This document shows, in pieces, positions 1 to 9,812 of a DNA stretch of 64,000 nucleotides. Position 1 is the stretch's first letter; every line of letters starts with the position of its first letter. The translations under genes were made by a program, and so were the position numbers. The notes beneath the pieces were generated by a model that did not search any database, was not told the DNA's origin, and saw only the letters and a list, made by a program, of their open reading frames with translations. This DNA is from Polynucleobacter sp. AP-Melu-500A-A1 (GTDB lineage Bacteria > Pseudomonadota > Gammaproteobacteria > Burkholderiales > Burkholderiaceae), in NCBI RefSeq assembly GCF_018882125.1, contig NZ_JACVOZ010000002.1:62001-126000 (forward strand), given 5' to 3'.

Positions 1-604
1 TTCTACTAATGTGATTGCTGTACACCCATCAGTTCCAGTAAATAACCTTAAAGAATTGATTGCGTATGCAAAGGCGAATCCTGGTAAGTTAAATTATGCC
101 TCGCAAGGAAATGGTTCCGTATCTCACATCGGTACCGAAATCTTCAAACAAACTACTGGTGTAGATATGGTGCATGTACCATATAAGGGTTCTGGTCCAG
201 CAGTGCAGGATGTGCTCGCAGGTCAGGTACAAGTATTTATTACTACGCCACCATCGGTGATGCAGCATGTCCAAAGCGGAAAATTAAAAGGCTTGGCAGT
301 GACTGGGAAGAACCGTCATGCTGGAATGCCTAATGTTCCGACCACAGCAGAAGCTGGGCTGGCTTCTTTCCAGCTTGAGTCTTGGGTCGCTTTATATGCT
401 CCAGCCGGTACTCCTGCGCCAGTCATCACTAAATTGACAGACTCGGTGAAAAAGAGTCTTGCTTTGCCTGAGGTTAAGGAGAGAGCAGATGCAGCAGGGG
501 TAGAGTTGCGCTATCTAAATCCCCTGGCGATGGATGCATTGCTGAAAAAAGAATTGCCATATTGGTATAAAGCGATTAAATCAGCCAATATCACGCTCGA
601 TTAA
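1..604 (+). CDS. Bug/TctC-family tricarboxylate-type periplasmic binding protein, 3' part
   Basis: The gene enters from the left edge; the frame is open from base 2, so the GTG at 11 is only an internal codon. About 200 residues remain of a family of roughly 320. Visible family features are the stretch HPSVPVNNLKELIAYAKANP, the segment VPYKGSGPAVQDVLAGQVQ and the late VPTTAEAGL and WVALYAPAGTP motifs, all typical of Bug receptors. Such proteins bind carboxylates in the periplasm, sometimes for a TctAB transporter and very often as orphans. No tctA or tctB follows here, so it may be an orphan receptor or its partners may lie upstream. The ligand cannot be told from this part. Confidence 0.9.
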   Translation, partial: STNVIAVHPSVPVNNLKELIAYAKANPGKLNYASQGNGSVSHIGTEIFKQTTGVDMVHVPYKGSGPAVQDVLAGQVQVFITTPPSVMQHVQSGKLKGLAVTGKNRHAGMPNVPTTAEAGLASFQLESWVALYAPAGTPAPVITKLTDSVKKSLALPEVKERADAAGVELRYLNPLAMDALLKKELPYWYKAIKSANITLD

Positions 605-697
605 TCTGGAATTGCTCAGTCTCAACTCTTAATACCCACCGCAGGGTGGCGTATTATCGCAATTTAACGTTTTGATACACCCTAAAAATTAGCGCAA

Positions 698-1357
698 ATG
701 AAGCAACATTCTGTTCGAGAAGCATGGCTGGAGGATGCCGTAAAACACCTTGAACCTGTCTTCTCTAAAGCTGGGTATGCAATACCACCTGTAAGAGTTT
801 CCTGTGGTTTCCCAGCCTCCAGCAGCCCAAGAACAACATTAGGCCAGTGTTGGCCTAGGGAACGCTCAGGCGGTGGCGTCAATGAAATTTTCATCTCCCC
901 AAAAATTGATGATCCAGTCCAACTGCTCGATACGTTAGTCCACGAACTCTGTCATGCTGTTGATGACTGCTTTAGCGGTCATGGAGAAGACTTTAAAGGC
1001 ATAGCCCAAATGGTTGGATTAGAGGGTCCCGCTAGAATGGCCCATGCTACTGAAGAGCTCACTGTTAGGCTCATGATGATTAGTCAAGAGCTAGGCCCAT
1101 ACCCCCATCAGGCAATTGTTTTTCCACCTCCACGCCCCAGTAATGCCAGTCGTAGTAAAGCCAAGTGTGGGCAGTGCGGTTATGAGGTTACTCTATTGAA
1201 GAAGTGGGCTAGCTATGGTGCTCCTATATGCCCCAAAGATAACATTCGCATGCAAGAGGACATTCCTGAAACGATTGAAAATACGAGTGAATACGATAGC
1301 AAGTCAGGCGATGGAGCCAAAAAAGTCCCTGACGAGATTCGTCGTGCTATCAGCTAA
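698..1357 (+). CDS. SprT-like zinc metalloprotease-fold protein
   Basis: 219 residues with the metal site HELCH at residues 82-86 and a further His at 95 (GHGEDF), followed by a C-terminal zinc-ribbon-like part with CGQC at 157-160 and CPKD from 178. This is the SprT/Spartan-like arrangement: HExxH fold plus zinc ribbon. Eukaryotic relatives cut DNA-protein crosslinks; bacterial members are poorly characterised. The gene stands alone between the receptor gene and the dehydrogenase, about 60 bases from the latter. The N-terminal region is Burkholderiales-type and longer than E. coli SprT. I am confident of the family but not of a substrate. Confidence 0.8.
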   Translation: MKQHSVREAWLEDAVKHLEPVFSKAGYAIPPVRVSCGFPASSSPRTTLGQCWPRERSGGGVNEIFISPKIDDPVQLLDTLVHELCHAVDDCFSGHGEDFKGIAQMVGLEGPARMAHATEELTVRLMMISQELGPYPHQAIVFPPPRPSNASRSKAKCGQCGYEVTLLKKWASYGAPICPKDNIRMQEDIPETIENTSEYDSKSGDGAKKVPDEIRRAIS

Positions 1358-1418
1358 TCCCCACCCCTATAAAAATTTCCTAATTCCATAATCACAACCC
1401 ATAAAAGAGATTTATCCC

Positions 1419-2510
1419 ATGAGCACAAAGAAAATATTTAAGAATCCAAAGATTGCAGTCATCGCTGGCGATGGCATTGGCAAGGAAGTGATGCCTGAGG
1501 GTATTCGGGCTCTTGAAGCTGCTAATAGCAAGTTTGGTATTGGTATGCAATTTGATTATTTTCACTTTGCAAGCTGTGACTACTATTTGAAGCATGGGAA
1601 GATGCTTCCCGATGATTGGTTTGATACCTTAATGAAATACGACGCTATTTTCTTTGGTGCCGTTGGTATGCCAGACATTCTCCCTGACCATGTATCGCTA
1701 TGGGGTAGCTTGATCCAATTCCGTCGTGGCTTTGATCAGTATGTCAATTTACGTCCAGTGCGTTTACTTCCTGGTGTTCCTTGTCCTCTGGCGAACCGTA
1801 AGCCTGGCGATATTGATTTCTTTGTTGTTCGTGAGAACACTGAGGGAGAATACTCTAGCGTTGGTGGAAAAATGTTCCCTGACACTGACCGTGAGTTTGT
1901 GATTCAAGAATCTATTTTCACTCGACAGGGCGTTGACCGAATTTTGAAATATGCCTTTGATCTAGCCCAAAGTCGCCCAAAGAGGCATTTAACATCCGCT
2001 ACCAAGTCCAATGGTATTGCGATCACCATGCCATATTGGGATGAACGCGTTGAAGAGATGTCTAAGAAGTTTTCTGATGTACGTACGGATAAATACCATA
2101 TTGATATTTTGGCGGCGCACTTTGTTATGAACCCCGATCGCTTTGATGTTGTCGTTGCAAGCAATCTATTTGGTGATATTTTGTCTGATCTTGGACCTGC
2201 CTGTACTGGAACTATTGCAGTAGCGCCATCTGGAAGCATTAATCCTGAAGGTAAATTTCCGTCCTTGTTTGAGCCAGTGCATGGATCTGCCCCTGACATA
2301 TACGGCAAGATGATCGCCAACCCCATTGGTCAGATTTGGAGTGGCGCAATGATGCTCGATCATCTGGGTTACCCAGAAGCAGGTCAAGCCATCTTTTCAG
2401 CGATTGAAAGGGTGCTTGTTTCAGGCGCTGGAAACGCGCCATTGACCCCTGATCTGGGTGGTACTGCTAAGACTGATGATTTAGGAAAAGCGATTGCAGC
2501 AGCAATCTGA
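1419..2510 (+). CDS. ttuC: tartrate dehydrogenase/decarboxylase-like beta-decarboxylating dehydrogenase
   Basis: 363 residues of the isocitrate/isopropylmalate dehydrogenase fold. The N-terminal PKIAVIAGDGIGKEV, the substrate-binding NLRPVRLLPGV, the VRENTEGEYSSVGG segment, the metal-site NLFGDILSDL and the nucleotide-binding FEPVHGSAPDIYGK are all present. FDYFHFASCDYYLKHGKMLP and SLWGSLIQFRRGFDQYVNLRP fit the tartrate/D-malate dehydrogenase branch rather than LeuB, and no leuCD genes are nearby. Expected chemistry is NAD-dependent oxidation, with or without decarboxylation, of tartrate, D-malate or a related 2-hydroxy diacid in the cytoplasm. The preceding TctC-like receptor may bring in such acids, but the two genes are separated by an unrelated one. 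Confidence 0.78.
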   Translation: MSTKKIFKNPKIAVIAGDGIGKEVMPEGIRALEAANSKFGIGMQFDYFHFASCDYYLKHGKMLPDDWFDTLMKYDAIFFGAVGMPDILPDHVSLWGSLIQFRRGFDQYVNLRPVRLLPGVPCPLANRKPGDIDFFVVRENTEGEYSSVGGKMFPDTDREFVIQESIFTRQGVDRILKYAFDLAQSRPKRHLTSATKSNGIAITMPYWDERVEEMSKKFSDVRTDKYHIDILAAHFVMNPDRFDVVVASNLFGDILSDLGPACTGTIAVAPSGSINPEGKFPSLFEPVHGSAPDIYGKMIANPIGQIWSGAMMLDHLGYPEAGQAIFSAIERVLVSGAGNAPLTPDLGGTAKTDDLGKAIAAAI

Positions 2511-2517
2511 AGATTGA

Positions 2518-3228
2518 TCAGTCAGTTTGAGCAAGAGGACTCCAAACGGGGTCCTTTTTACTTGACTTGGCAATTTCTGCCAAGACCTTTTCGTGCAGCA
2601 GACAATCTTCATCACTAGCTGCAATGAATTTGAGCTCTGTGGGTAGCGGTTTTATATGACCACTAGAGTCGGCACCAACGGTGTAGTCAATGAGGTCTAT
2701 AGACAAGTCTTCTTGACCTCTTGTCATCGCTACATACACTTCAGCGAGAAGCTGGGCATCTAAGAGCGCGCCGTGCAAGGTGCGATGTTGATTAGTAATC
2801 GAGAAGCGCTCGCAAAGAGCATCCAGGGAATTGCGTTTGCCTGGGAACATTTGCCTTGCTTCTAACAAAGTATCGGTAATCTTGCTGGCTAAATTACGAA
2901 AGGCTGGTCGTTTTAAAAGTGCAAACTCGTTATCCAAGAATCCCAAGTCAAATGCGGCGTTATGAATGACGACTTCAGCGCCATCTACAAATTCGATGAG
3001 TTGCTCAACAATATTGCCAAACACCGGCTTATCAGAAAGAAACTCTCTGGATAATCCGTGAACTGCAAACGCACCAGCATCAATATCGCGTTCTGGATTG
3101 ACGTAGTAATGAAAGGTTCTATCAGTTAGTCGACGTCCGACCATTTCAACGCAACCAATTTCAATAATCCGATCGCCAGTAGCTGGATTTAAGCCAGTGG
3201 TTTCAGTATCCAGAATCACTTGGCGCAT
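2518..3228 (-). CDS. dnaQ: DNA polymerase III epsilon subunit-type 3'-5' exonuclease
   Basis: 236 residues with a complete DEDDh exonuclease set: D7 and E9 in LDTETTG, D94 in HNAAFDLGFLD, and H152 with D157 in LHGALLDAQLLAEVY. FAVHGLS and the length agree with DnaQ, the proofreading subunit of the replicative polymerase. The C-terminal tail after residue 170 is shorter and less typical than in E. coli but still leaves room for alpha-subunit contact. It lies immediately downstream of the RND permease on the same strand, its start touching that gene's stop. rnhA, beside dnaQ in many genomes, lies 4.5 kb further on here because the efflux pair intervenes. Confidence 0.9.
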   Translation of the reverse strand: MRQVILDTETTGLNPATGDRIIEIGCVEMVGRRLTDRTFHYYVNPERDIDAGAFAVHGLSREFLSDKPVFGNIVEQLIEFVDGAEVVIHNAAFDLGFLDNEFALLKRPAFRNLASKITDTLLEARQMFPGKRNSLDALCERFSITNQHRTLHGALLDAQLLAEVYVAMTRGQEDLSIDLIDYTVGADSSGHIKPLPTELKFIAASDEDCLLHEKVLAEIAKSSKKDPVWSPLAQTD

Positions 3229-6200
3229 TAGGTTCCCTCTAGAACTGATGGTGGGATTTCCATTGGCCCATTACCAGCATATTTATCTAGGTAGAGATAA
3301 ATAACGGGAGTAATGATCAAGGTAACAAACTGAGAAAAGATGAGTCCACCAGCAACACTAATACCTAATGGTTGTCGGAGCTCAGCTCCGGCACCAATTC
3401 CAAATGCAATCGGTAGTGCGCCCATTAAAGCGGCAAAGGTAGTCATCATAATAGGGCGGAAACGTAAGATACAGGCTTCTCTAATAGCCTTTTCCGGTGG
3501 CATACCCTTGTTTCTTTGTGCGTCCAGTGCAAAGTCAATCATCAAAATAGCATTCTTTTTCACAATACCGATGAGCAGTAAAATACCAATCGAAGCGATG
3601 ACAGATAACTCAAAACCAAATATTCTCAAGGCTAAGATTGCGCCAATTGCAGCTGAGGGTAATCCAGCCAAAATGGTAAGTGGATGAATATAGCTCTCGT
3701 ATAAAACCCCCAAAAGAATATAAATAACCCCAAGGGCAGCCAAAATTAACACAACCTGTCCTGACTGATTATCTTTAAAGACTGCGGCATCACCACCATA
3801 GCTAGTAATGATTGAAGGGGGCAAACCAATCTCTTTGGTGTACTCTTCGATTTTCTTAGTGGCATCACCAAGGAATACATCCGGGGCCAGGTTAAATGAC
3901 AAGGTAACCGCAGGAATTTGTCCTTGATGGTTTACTGCAGTAGGGCCAACACTTCTAGTAAAGCTGGCCACGCTGGAAAGTGGAATGAGCTTATCAGTTG
4001 CGCGTCCACGTACATAGATTTTATTCAAGTCCGTTTCATATTGACGATCTTCATCTGCTGCTTCCATGATGACGTAATAGGTATTAACAGGCGTATAAAT
4101 AGTGGACACCTGTTTTTCACCATAGGATGAATACAGTGCAGAGCGAATATCAGCGATGCTAACACCCGCGCTCGCTGCCTTTTCTCGATCGATATTAATT
4201 TTGACGTTTAGACCCTTCAGCTGAGAGTCGCTGGTGACATCCCTAAACATCGGGTCAACCCGCATCTTTTGCATTAACTTATCTGACCATTCATTGACAC
4301 CCTCAAAGCCAACACTTTGTAGGGTGAATTGATAGCGACTCTTACTGGCTCTGCCGCCAAGTTGTAAATTTTGAACAGGACGCATATAGACCTGAAGACC
4401 AGGAATTTCTTTAAATTTATTACGAAGGCCTTCCATTACCTTGGACATTTTGGCGCGGTCACTCTTAGGCTTCAGAATAATAAAGATACGACCAGTATTT
4501 TTTCCAGAGCTAGCACCACCACCCACAACTGAAATTGAACTCTCTACGTTGGGGTCTTTGCTAACGATTTCTGCTGCCTGATCCTGTAATTTGAGCATCG
4601 CAGTAAAGGAGATATCTTCAGAGGCTTCTGTAGTTGTCTGAATTTGTCCAATATCTTCCTCAGGGAAGAATCCCTTTGGACTATTAACAAATAAGATTAC
4701 CGTAATAGCAAAAGTAGAGATAGCTGCCCAGAGGACTACCTTTCTATGTTTTAGCGCAAGATCTAAATAGTGAACGTAGGTCCTGAGCATCCACTCAAAA
4801 AATTGATCGAATTTTTTATTGATGGCAAATTCTTTTGCGTGTACCCCTGGCTTTGGTAAGAAGCGACTGCACAACATGGGTACAACCGTGAGGGAGACAA
4901 TGGCAGACACAAAAATTGATAAGGACACAACAACAGCAAATTCCCTAAAGAGCAAGCCAATAGGACCAGCCATAAAGAAGAGGGGGATAAACACAGCAAT
5001 CAAAGAGATTGAAATGGAAATAATCGTAAAGCCCACTTCTTTACTGCCTTTAAGTGAGGCCTTCAGTGGATCCATACCATCTTCAATATGACGCATGATA
5101 TTTTCAAGCACCACAATCGCATCATCAACTACCAATCCCACTGCGAGCGTGATGCCCAACAAAGAAATGTTATCTAGGCTATATCCTAAAAAATACAAGA
5201 GGAAAAAAGCACCAATGAGCGAAATAGGCAAACTAATTGAAGGAATTAAGGTTGCCGAAGCATGCTTAAGGAATAAGAAAATAACGAGAACCACTAAGAG
5301 CACAGTCAGCGCCAGGGTGATGTTAACGTCATGAATCGCTTCAATAATCGATAGCGAGCGATCATTTAATAGCTGGAGCTTGATCGATTCCGGCATTTGC
5401 TTTTGTAGCTCTGGAATCAATGCCTTAATGGATTTAACTACTTCAACAGTATTAGCGTTTGGTTGACGCAGAACTGCAATCGCAATAGAGCGCTCTCCAT
5501 TGGCGCTAGCAAAGCTTTTCACATCCTCGTAACTTTCCATTACCTCAGCTACATCTTTAAGGTAGATAGGTAAGCCATTCTTTTGGCTAATGATGAGATT
5601 ACCAAACTCTTCTGGTCTGACGAGCTGCTCATTGGCATAAATAGTGATTGACTGGCGAGGACCATCCAATACTCCAACAGGGCTATTAGAGTTTGCTTTA
5701 TTCACAGCAGCAGCAACATCATCCATAGTGAGATTGCGATTGCCTAATGCGTCGGGGTGAACTCGAATACGCACTGCATAACGTTTTGCACCATAGACTA
5801 ATACTTGCGCAACACCACTTATAGTAGAAAGATTGGGCGATAGTAAGTTTTCCGCATAAGCATTTAGTTCGGATAAGCTCACTGATGGTGAATTCATACG
5901 AACAACCAATACTGGCGTATCAGCAGGATTGACCTTGCGGTATGACGGTGGAACTGTCATTTCAATAGGCAGACGTCTTTGCGCTCTTAGGAGTGCCGCC
6001 TGGACATCAACCGCAGCTTTATCGATATCTCGGTTGTTATTAAATTCTAAGGAAATACTAGTGCTACCCAGAGAGTTCACTGAGCTAATGACCTTAATAC
6101 CGTCAATAGTGGAGAACTCTTTTTCAAGAGGTAACGCTACAGCAGAAGCCATGTTCTCAGGTGAGGCACCTGGCAGGGATGCGCTGACCGAAATAATGGG

Positions 6201-6326
6201 GGTATTAAAGCTCGGTAGGGCAGCTACAGGAATATTGAAGTAGGCAACTGTACCTGCAACAACGGTTGCTACTGAAAGCAAAACCGTCATTACGGGGCGC
6301 CGAATACATAATTCGGAAAGCGTCAT
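3228..6326 (-). CDS. RND efflux transporter permease subunit (MdtB/MuxB type)
   Basis: 1032 residues, the normal length of an RND inner-membrane pump. It starts with the family pattern SELCIRRPVMTVLLSVAT, has the periplasmic docking regions and the central GITLAVGLVVDDAIVVLENI helix with the paired Asp residues used in proton relay. The ending GIGAGAELRQPLGISVAGGL is also typical. Sequence style is closest to MdtB/MdtC/MuxB pumps of the hydrophobe-amphiphile class. It overlaps the upstream adaptor gene by 4 bases (ATGA), so the two are co-translated. No outer-membrane TolC-type gene is present, so the pair would need one encoded elsewhere. Substrates cannot be predicted. Confidence 0.9.
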   Translation of the reverse strand: MTLSELCIRRPVMTVLLSVATVVAGTVAYFNIPVAALPSFNTPIISVSASLPGASPENMASAVALPLEKEFSTIDGIKVISSVNSLGSTSISLEFNNNRDIDKAAVDVQAALLRAQRRLPIEMTVPPSYRKVNPADTPVLVVRMNSPSVSLSELNAYAENLLSPNLSTISGVAQVLVYGAKRYAVRIRVHPDALGNRNLTMDDVAAAVNKANSNSPVGVLDGPRQSITIYANEQLVRPEEFGNLIISQKNGLPIYLKDVAEVMESYEDVKSFASANGERSIAIAVLRQPNANTVEVVKSIKALIPELQKQMPESIKLQLLNDRSLSIIEAIHDVNITLALTVLLVVLVIFLFLKHASATLIPSISLPISLIGAFFLLYFLGYSLDNISLLGITLAVGLVVDDAIVVLENIMRHIEDGMDPLKASLKGSKEVGFTIISISISLIAVFIPLFFMAGPIGLLFREFAVVVSLSIFVSAIVSLTVVPMLCSRFLPKPGVHAKEFAINKKFDQFFEWMLRTYVHYLDLALKHRKVVLWAAISTFAITVILFVNSPKGFFPEEDIGQIQTTTEASEDISFTAMLKLQDQAAEIVSKDPNVESSISVVGGGASSGKNTGRIFIILKPKSDRAKMSKVMEGLRNKFKEIPGLQVYMRPVQNLQLGGRASKSRYQFTLQSVGFEGVNEWSDKLMQKMRVDPMFRDVTSDSQLKGLNVKINIDREKAASAGVSIADIRSALYSSYGEKQVSTIYTPVNTYYVIMEAADEDRQYETDLNKIYVRGRATDKLIPLSSVASFTRSVGPTAVNHQGQIPAVTLSFNLAPDVFLGDATKKIEEYTKEIGLPPSIITSYGGDAAVFKDNQSGQVVLILAALGVIYILLGVLYESYIHPLTILAGLPSAAIGAILALRIFGFELSVIASIGILLLIGIVKKNAILMIDFALDAQRNKGMPPEKAIREACILRFRPIMMTTFAALMGALPIAFGIGAGAELRQPLGISVAGGLIFSQFVTLIITPVIYLYLDKYAGNGPMEIPPSVLEGT

Positions 6327-7609
6327 TTTTTCTCTGTCGCAGGTGCGTTTTTAGGGGCAGATTGAGGCTTGGCCTCGCGTACCTTACTTCCGGGACGTAA
6401 GTTTTGTTTACCTTCAACTACTACCTTATCGCCTGCTTCGATGCCGGTGATGACTGTTGAACCTTGGTATTCATAAACCACCTTCACAGGCTTAGAAACA
6501 GCTTTGCCATCCTTATCAACCGTATACACAATGCGACCTCTGGGATTCATCACAATAGCTTGAGACGGCACAGAAAGTGCATCTTTCAGAGTATTCGCAA
6601 CCAATGAAACCCGGGCAAACTGACCTGGTAGCAATGTCATTGCATCATTGGGAATTTGTGCTTTTACACGGACGGCTGCAATGGAGGGATCAACCTGGTT
6701 ATCAATCACCAACACTTTTCCTTCATAGGCTTTCTTACCCGAGTCACCCACTGTTACTTTGACACTTAAAGGCTCACCGTCAAGCTGATTCTCAAGCAAA
6801 ATTGGAATATCTTTTTCCGGAATCACAAATTGCACATTAATGGGATTGAGCTGAGAAATGGTGACCATAGCACCAACACTAGAGGTTGCAGTCGAACTAG
6901 TGGCTGTTGTCACAACGTTGCTAGCTTGCACCAAAGATCCTGGGAAGACATTCACAATTCCAGCGCGTCCATCTATAGGAGAACGAATGGAGTCATAAGA
7001 CAGTTGTACCTCTGCTGAGCGGGCAGCAGCTTGTGCTGACTTAGCATTGGCCAACGAAGTTTCTAAACCTGCCTTAGAGATAAAGTTTTTAGTAACCAAC
7101 TCTTTAGCGCGTAGATATTGTTTTTGGGCATCTTCTGCCAATGCCTTCAGTCGCTCATAATTAGCAGTGTCATTGCGAGCATCAAGAGTGAAGAGTAAAT
7201 CACCAGCCTTAACTTCTTGGCCATCTTTCACATGGATCTTGGCAACCGTATTAGTCACCATGGGTCTGATATCAACAATGCCATTAGAAACAATAGTGCC
7301 AGTGGCTTCAATAATCAGAGGAATATCTTTCTTATCAACGACGATAGTGGTAACAGTAGTAGGCCCACCCGCTTTATCGGCTGCTGGAAAAAAATAATCA
7401 TAAGTTTTGGAGCCTGCATATAAAACAATCAGCGTGATCAAGATTCGCCATTTGAACTTCAAGACAAAAGCTTTCACAGACGCAAAAGAAATTTTCGGTA
7501 TGCGTGGTGATAATTTGTTCCAAAGGGCACTAAGGCGAGACTTGGCAAAGCCAAATAGTTGCGCAACTTTGGCAGGTAATTTATTCAGCGTAGATTCTAT
7601 TTTTGACAC
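6323..7609 (-). CDS. RND efflux periplasmic adaptor (membrane fusion protein)
   Basis: 428 residues. An N-terminal basic cytoplasmic stretch is followed by one membrane anchor near residue 55-70 (WRILITLIVLYAGS), then the lipoyl-like half motifs IHVKDGQEVKAGDLLFTLD and SYDSIRSPIDGRAGI, an alpha-hairpin between them and beta-barrel and membrane-proximal domains. This is the HlyD/MdtA class that bridges permease and outer-membrane channel. The start is GTG; the N-terminal extension of about 50 residues before the anchor is longer than usual for MdtA and its residues (LPAKVAQLFGFAKSRLS) look amphipathic. First gene of an operon with the pump that follows. Confidence 0.88.
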   Translation of the reverse strand: MSKIESTLNKLPAKVAQLFGFAKSRLSALWNKLSPRIPKISFASVKAFVLKFKWRILITLIVLYAGSKTYDYFFPAADKAGGPTTVTTIVVDKKDIPLIIEATGTIVSNGIVDIRPMVTNTVAKIHVKDGQEVKAGDLLFTLDARNDTANYERLKALAEDAQKQYLRAKELVTKNFISKAGLETSLANAKSAQAAARSAEVQLSYDSIRSPIDGRAGIVNVFPGSLVQASNVVTTATSSTATSSVGAMVTISQLNPINVQFVIPEKDIPILLENQLDGEPLSVKVTVGDSGKKAYEGKVLVIDNQVDPSIAAVRVKAQIPNDAMTLLPGQFARVSLVANTLKDALSVPSQAIVMNPRGRIVYTVDKDGKAVSKPVKVVYEYQGSTVITGIEAGDKVVVEGKQNLRPGSKVREAKPQSAPKNAPATEKK

Positions 7610-7723
7610 GGTCTCGTTTTTCTAGGTTTTTTAGGATTCTAATGGGGTTTTTTGGTCGCCGTAATGACTGTGCATTCTCTCATAAGAGGCTAAAAAATGA
7701 TGGCGGCCCCACGCTTATCCGCA

Positions 7724-8188
7724 TTAGTTTAAAAACTCCTCAACCCCCTTATTTGCAAGCTGATCTGCTAGTTCATTGCCAGGGTGGCCATTGTGTCCAC
7801 GCACCCAATGCCAGGAAATATCATGATCGGGAAGTAGGGCATCTAATTCTTGCCATAAATCCGCATTTTTGACTGGATCCTTGCTAGCAGTCTTCCAACC
7901 CCGTTTTTTCCAGCCTTCAAGCCATTCAGTGACTCCTTTTTGGACATATTGGGAGTCTGTCCAGAGCTCTACGGAGCTACGCTGCTTGAGGGCACGCAGG
8001 GCAAAGATAACGGCGCTGATTTCCATGCGGTTATTAGTAGTGTGTTTTTCACCGCCATGAAGGTGTTTTTCGTGCTTGCCGGAACGTAGTACGGCTCCCC
8101 AGCCTCCAGGACCAGGATTGCCTTTGCAGGCACCATCCGTATAAATCACAATATGGTGGGGCGTATCTGAATGTCTGGTGTGTGACAT
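7724..8188 (-). CDS. rnhA: ribonuclease HI
   Basis: 154 residues, the normal length. The catalytic carboxylates are D18 ([16 protein letters not shown]), E56 (NNRMEISAV), D78 (WTDSQYV) and D142 (ELADQLAN), with the mobile H132 of [10 protein letters not shown]. The enzyme removes the RNA strand of RNA-DNA hybrids, including Okazaki primers and R-loops. The basic handle helix ([20 protein letters not shown]) used for substrate binding is present. It follows the YafS-like methyltransferase by 4 bases on the same strand, the same arrangement as in E. coli, where gloB, yafS, rnhA and dnaQ are neighbours. Confidence 0.96.
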   Translation of the reverse strand: MSHTRHSDTPHHIVIYTDGACKGNPGPGGWGAVLRSGKHEKHLHGGEKHTTNNRMEISAVIFALRALKQRSSVELWTDSQYVQKGVTEWLEGWKKRGWKTASKDPVKNADLWQELDALLPDHDISWHWVRGHNGHPGNELADQLANKGVEEFLN

Positions 8189-8192
8189 AGCT

Positions 8193-8996
8193 TTACTGTA
8201 ATGGGTCTTTGTTCAGATTGCCCCGTTCAGCAGCAGGACTTAAGGGGGCAATTGAAGGAATAAGGCTGGTTTGCACTTGGCCAACTAAGCGGATTCCTTG
8301 ATGGCGCTTAATCGCTGATACGATGAACACTGCACCAAAAATGGGCCACCAACGATTGCCCATCGGCTCTAAAAAATCCATCCTAGCGATTCCTTGACCT
8401 TGCAGGGGTAGCTTGTAACAGCCAAAATGGCCCCGATCGAGGGAAAAATTGAGCAACTGCAACCAGTCCTTGATGCGTATTAGGCCAATAAATTGGCCAT
8501 CCCTGGGAAGATAGGGGCTTCCTATTAGCCTGCTGATGTATTGGCGCATACCCCAAAGGCTTGCTGGATTAAATCCTGAAATAACCAGTCTTCCCTCGGG
8601 TCGAAGTACTCGATCAACTTCACGCAATATTTGATGTGGGTCCGAGGCAAATTCCAGAACATGCGGTAGAACAATTAAATCAATACTTTCACATGCAAAA
8701 GGAAGTTCTCTTGTCTCGGCTTTGATGTAATGCCATGTTGGACTGGAGTGGGCATCCATATTGTCATTGGCATGCACTAGTAAAACTTGTAACGGCATCC
8801 GGTTTTCTCGCAGAGTGTTAATTTGCGGAAGTCCGATTTGTAGGGCGTGGTATCCAAAGACGTTATCTACGATGTGATCAAAGCAGGTTTGTTCCCAATT
8901 GAGCACATATTGGCCCGGAGGAGATTGCAGCCATCTCTCCCAAGAGGTCCATGGGGGTGCTGGAGACTGCATAGGAATAGGTGGGGTTGGTATCAT
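8193..8996 (-). CDS. class I SAM-dependent methyltransferase (YafS-like)
   Basis: 267 residues. A methyltransferase core is visible around [20 protein letters not shown] and the following [22 protein letters not shown], a pattern of the Methyltransf_11 family. The usual glycine-rich SAM loop is weak. Position settles the assignment more than sequence: it lies between divergent gloB and rnhA as yafS does in E. coli, and Burkholderiales carry a methyltransferase here. Substrate is unknown. Its start codon is only 6 bases from the gloB start on the other strand, so the two promoters must lie inside each other's 5' coding regions. Confidence 0.75.
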   Translation of the reverse strand: MIPTPPIPMQSPAPPWTSWERWLQSPPGQYVLNWEQTCFDHIVDNVFGYHALQIGLPQINTLRENRMPLQVLLVHANDNMDAHSSPTWHYIKAETRELPFACESIDLIVLPHVLEFASDPHQILREVDRVLRPEGRLVISGFNPASLWGMRQYISRLIGSPYLPRDGQFIGLIRIKDWLQLLNFSLDRGHFGCYKLPLQGQGIARMDFLEPMGNRWWPIFGAVFIVSAIKRHQGIRLVGQVQTSLIPSIAPLSPAAERGNLNKDPLQ

Positions 8997-9002
8997 CGGT
9001 CT

Positions 9003-9812
9003 ATGGATAAGAATACTTTATTGCAAGTCTGGCCTATACCCGCATTTGATGATAACTACATCTGGTGTATTCATGACGGTATCTCTGCACTTGTAGTTGA
9101 TCCAGGTGACGCGACTCCAGTTTTACGCTATCTAGAGCAGGAGAAATTAACCCTTTCCGGCATTTTGGTTACCCACCATCATGCAGATCATACTGGTGGA
9201 ATATTAGCGTTATTGCGCACTGTGAAATCTGCGATTCCCGTATATGGGCCAGCCCATGATGAAATTCCAGGGCGAACTCAAGTGGCCATGGAAGGAGACA
9301 CAGTTGAAATTACGGTGCCACGAATTAGTCTCAAAGTCTTTGAGGTTCCCGGTCATACACTAAGTCATATAGCGTACTTCGCTAATACGCAATCCAATGT
9401 ACCCCAGCCCATGCTTTTTTGTGGAGACACTTTGTTTGCCTCAGGATGTGGACGACTCTTTGAGGGAAGTCCAACCCAAATGAGTCAGTCTCTTGCGAAA
9501 TTTGCAGTGCTGCCAAAAAACACCTTGGTGTATTGCACCCATGAGTACACCTTATCCAATATTCGCTTTGCATTAGCGGTAGAGCCTCATAATGCCGAGC
9601 TCATTTCATGGGCAGAAAAAGCGCAAGCGCTACGTTCACAAAATCTTCCAACTTTGCCAACGACGATTGGACAGGAGTTACAGGTAAATCCTTTTATGCG
9701 CTGTGATCAGGCGGATGTTATTACTGCTGCCAAAGAAATTTCTGGTCAAGATCACTTACCTACGCCAGCCCATGTTCTTGCAGCTATACGCGCCTGGAAA
9801 GACCGATTCTAA
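9003..9812 (+). CDS. gloB: hydroxyacylglutathione hydrolase (glyoxalase II)
   Basis: 269 residues from the ATG at 9003. The upstream frame is open to 8847 but that part is antisense to the methyltransferase and does not resemble the family, so the ATG giving MDKNTLLQVWPIPAF is chosen. The metallo-beta-lactamase motif THHHADHTGG supplies H58, H60, D62 and H63; PGHTLSH, FCGDTLFASGCGR and THEYT complete the dinuclear metal site. It hydrolyses S-lactoylglutathione to D-lactate and glutathione in methylglyoxal detoxification. The stop overlaps the start of mltD (TAATG), which implies translational coupling. Confidence 0.95.
   Translation: MDKNTLLQVWPIPAFDDNYIWCIHDGISALVVDPGDATPVLRYLEQEKLTLSGILVTHHHADHTGGILALLRTVKSAIPVYGPAHDEIPGRTQVAMEGDTVEITVPRISLKVFEVPGHTLSHIAYFANTQSNVPQPMLFCGDTLFASGCGRLFEGSPTQMSQSLAKFAVLPKNTLVYCTHEYTLSNIRFALAVEPHNAELISWAEKAQALRSQNLPTLPTTIGQELQVNPFMRCDQADVITAAKEISGQDHLPTPAHVLAAIRAWKDRF

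Noticed and set aside
1419..2510. LeuB, 3-isopropylmalate dehydrogenase
   Set aside because: Substrate-loop sequence fits tartrate/D-malate enzymes, and leuCD are not adjacent.
3340..6243. Several long plus-strand frames opposite the RND permease gene
   Set aside because: Composition mirrors the permease codons; no ribosome sites or family motifs.
8847..9002. N-terminal extension of gloB upstream of 9003
   Set aside because: Open frame only because it is antisense to the methyltransferase gene; no family similarity and a Trp/Arg-rich composition.
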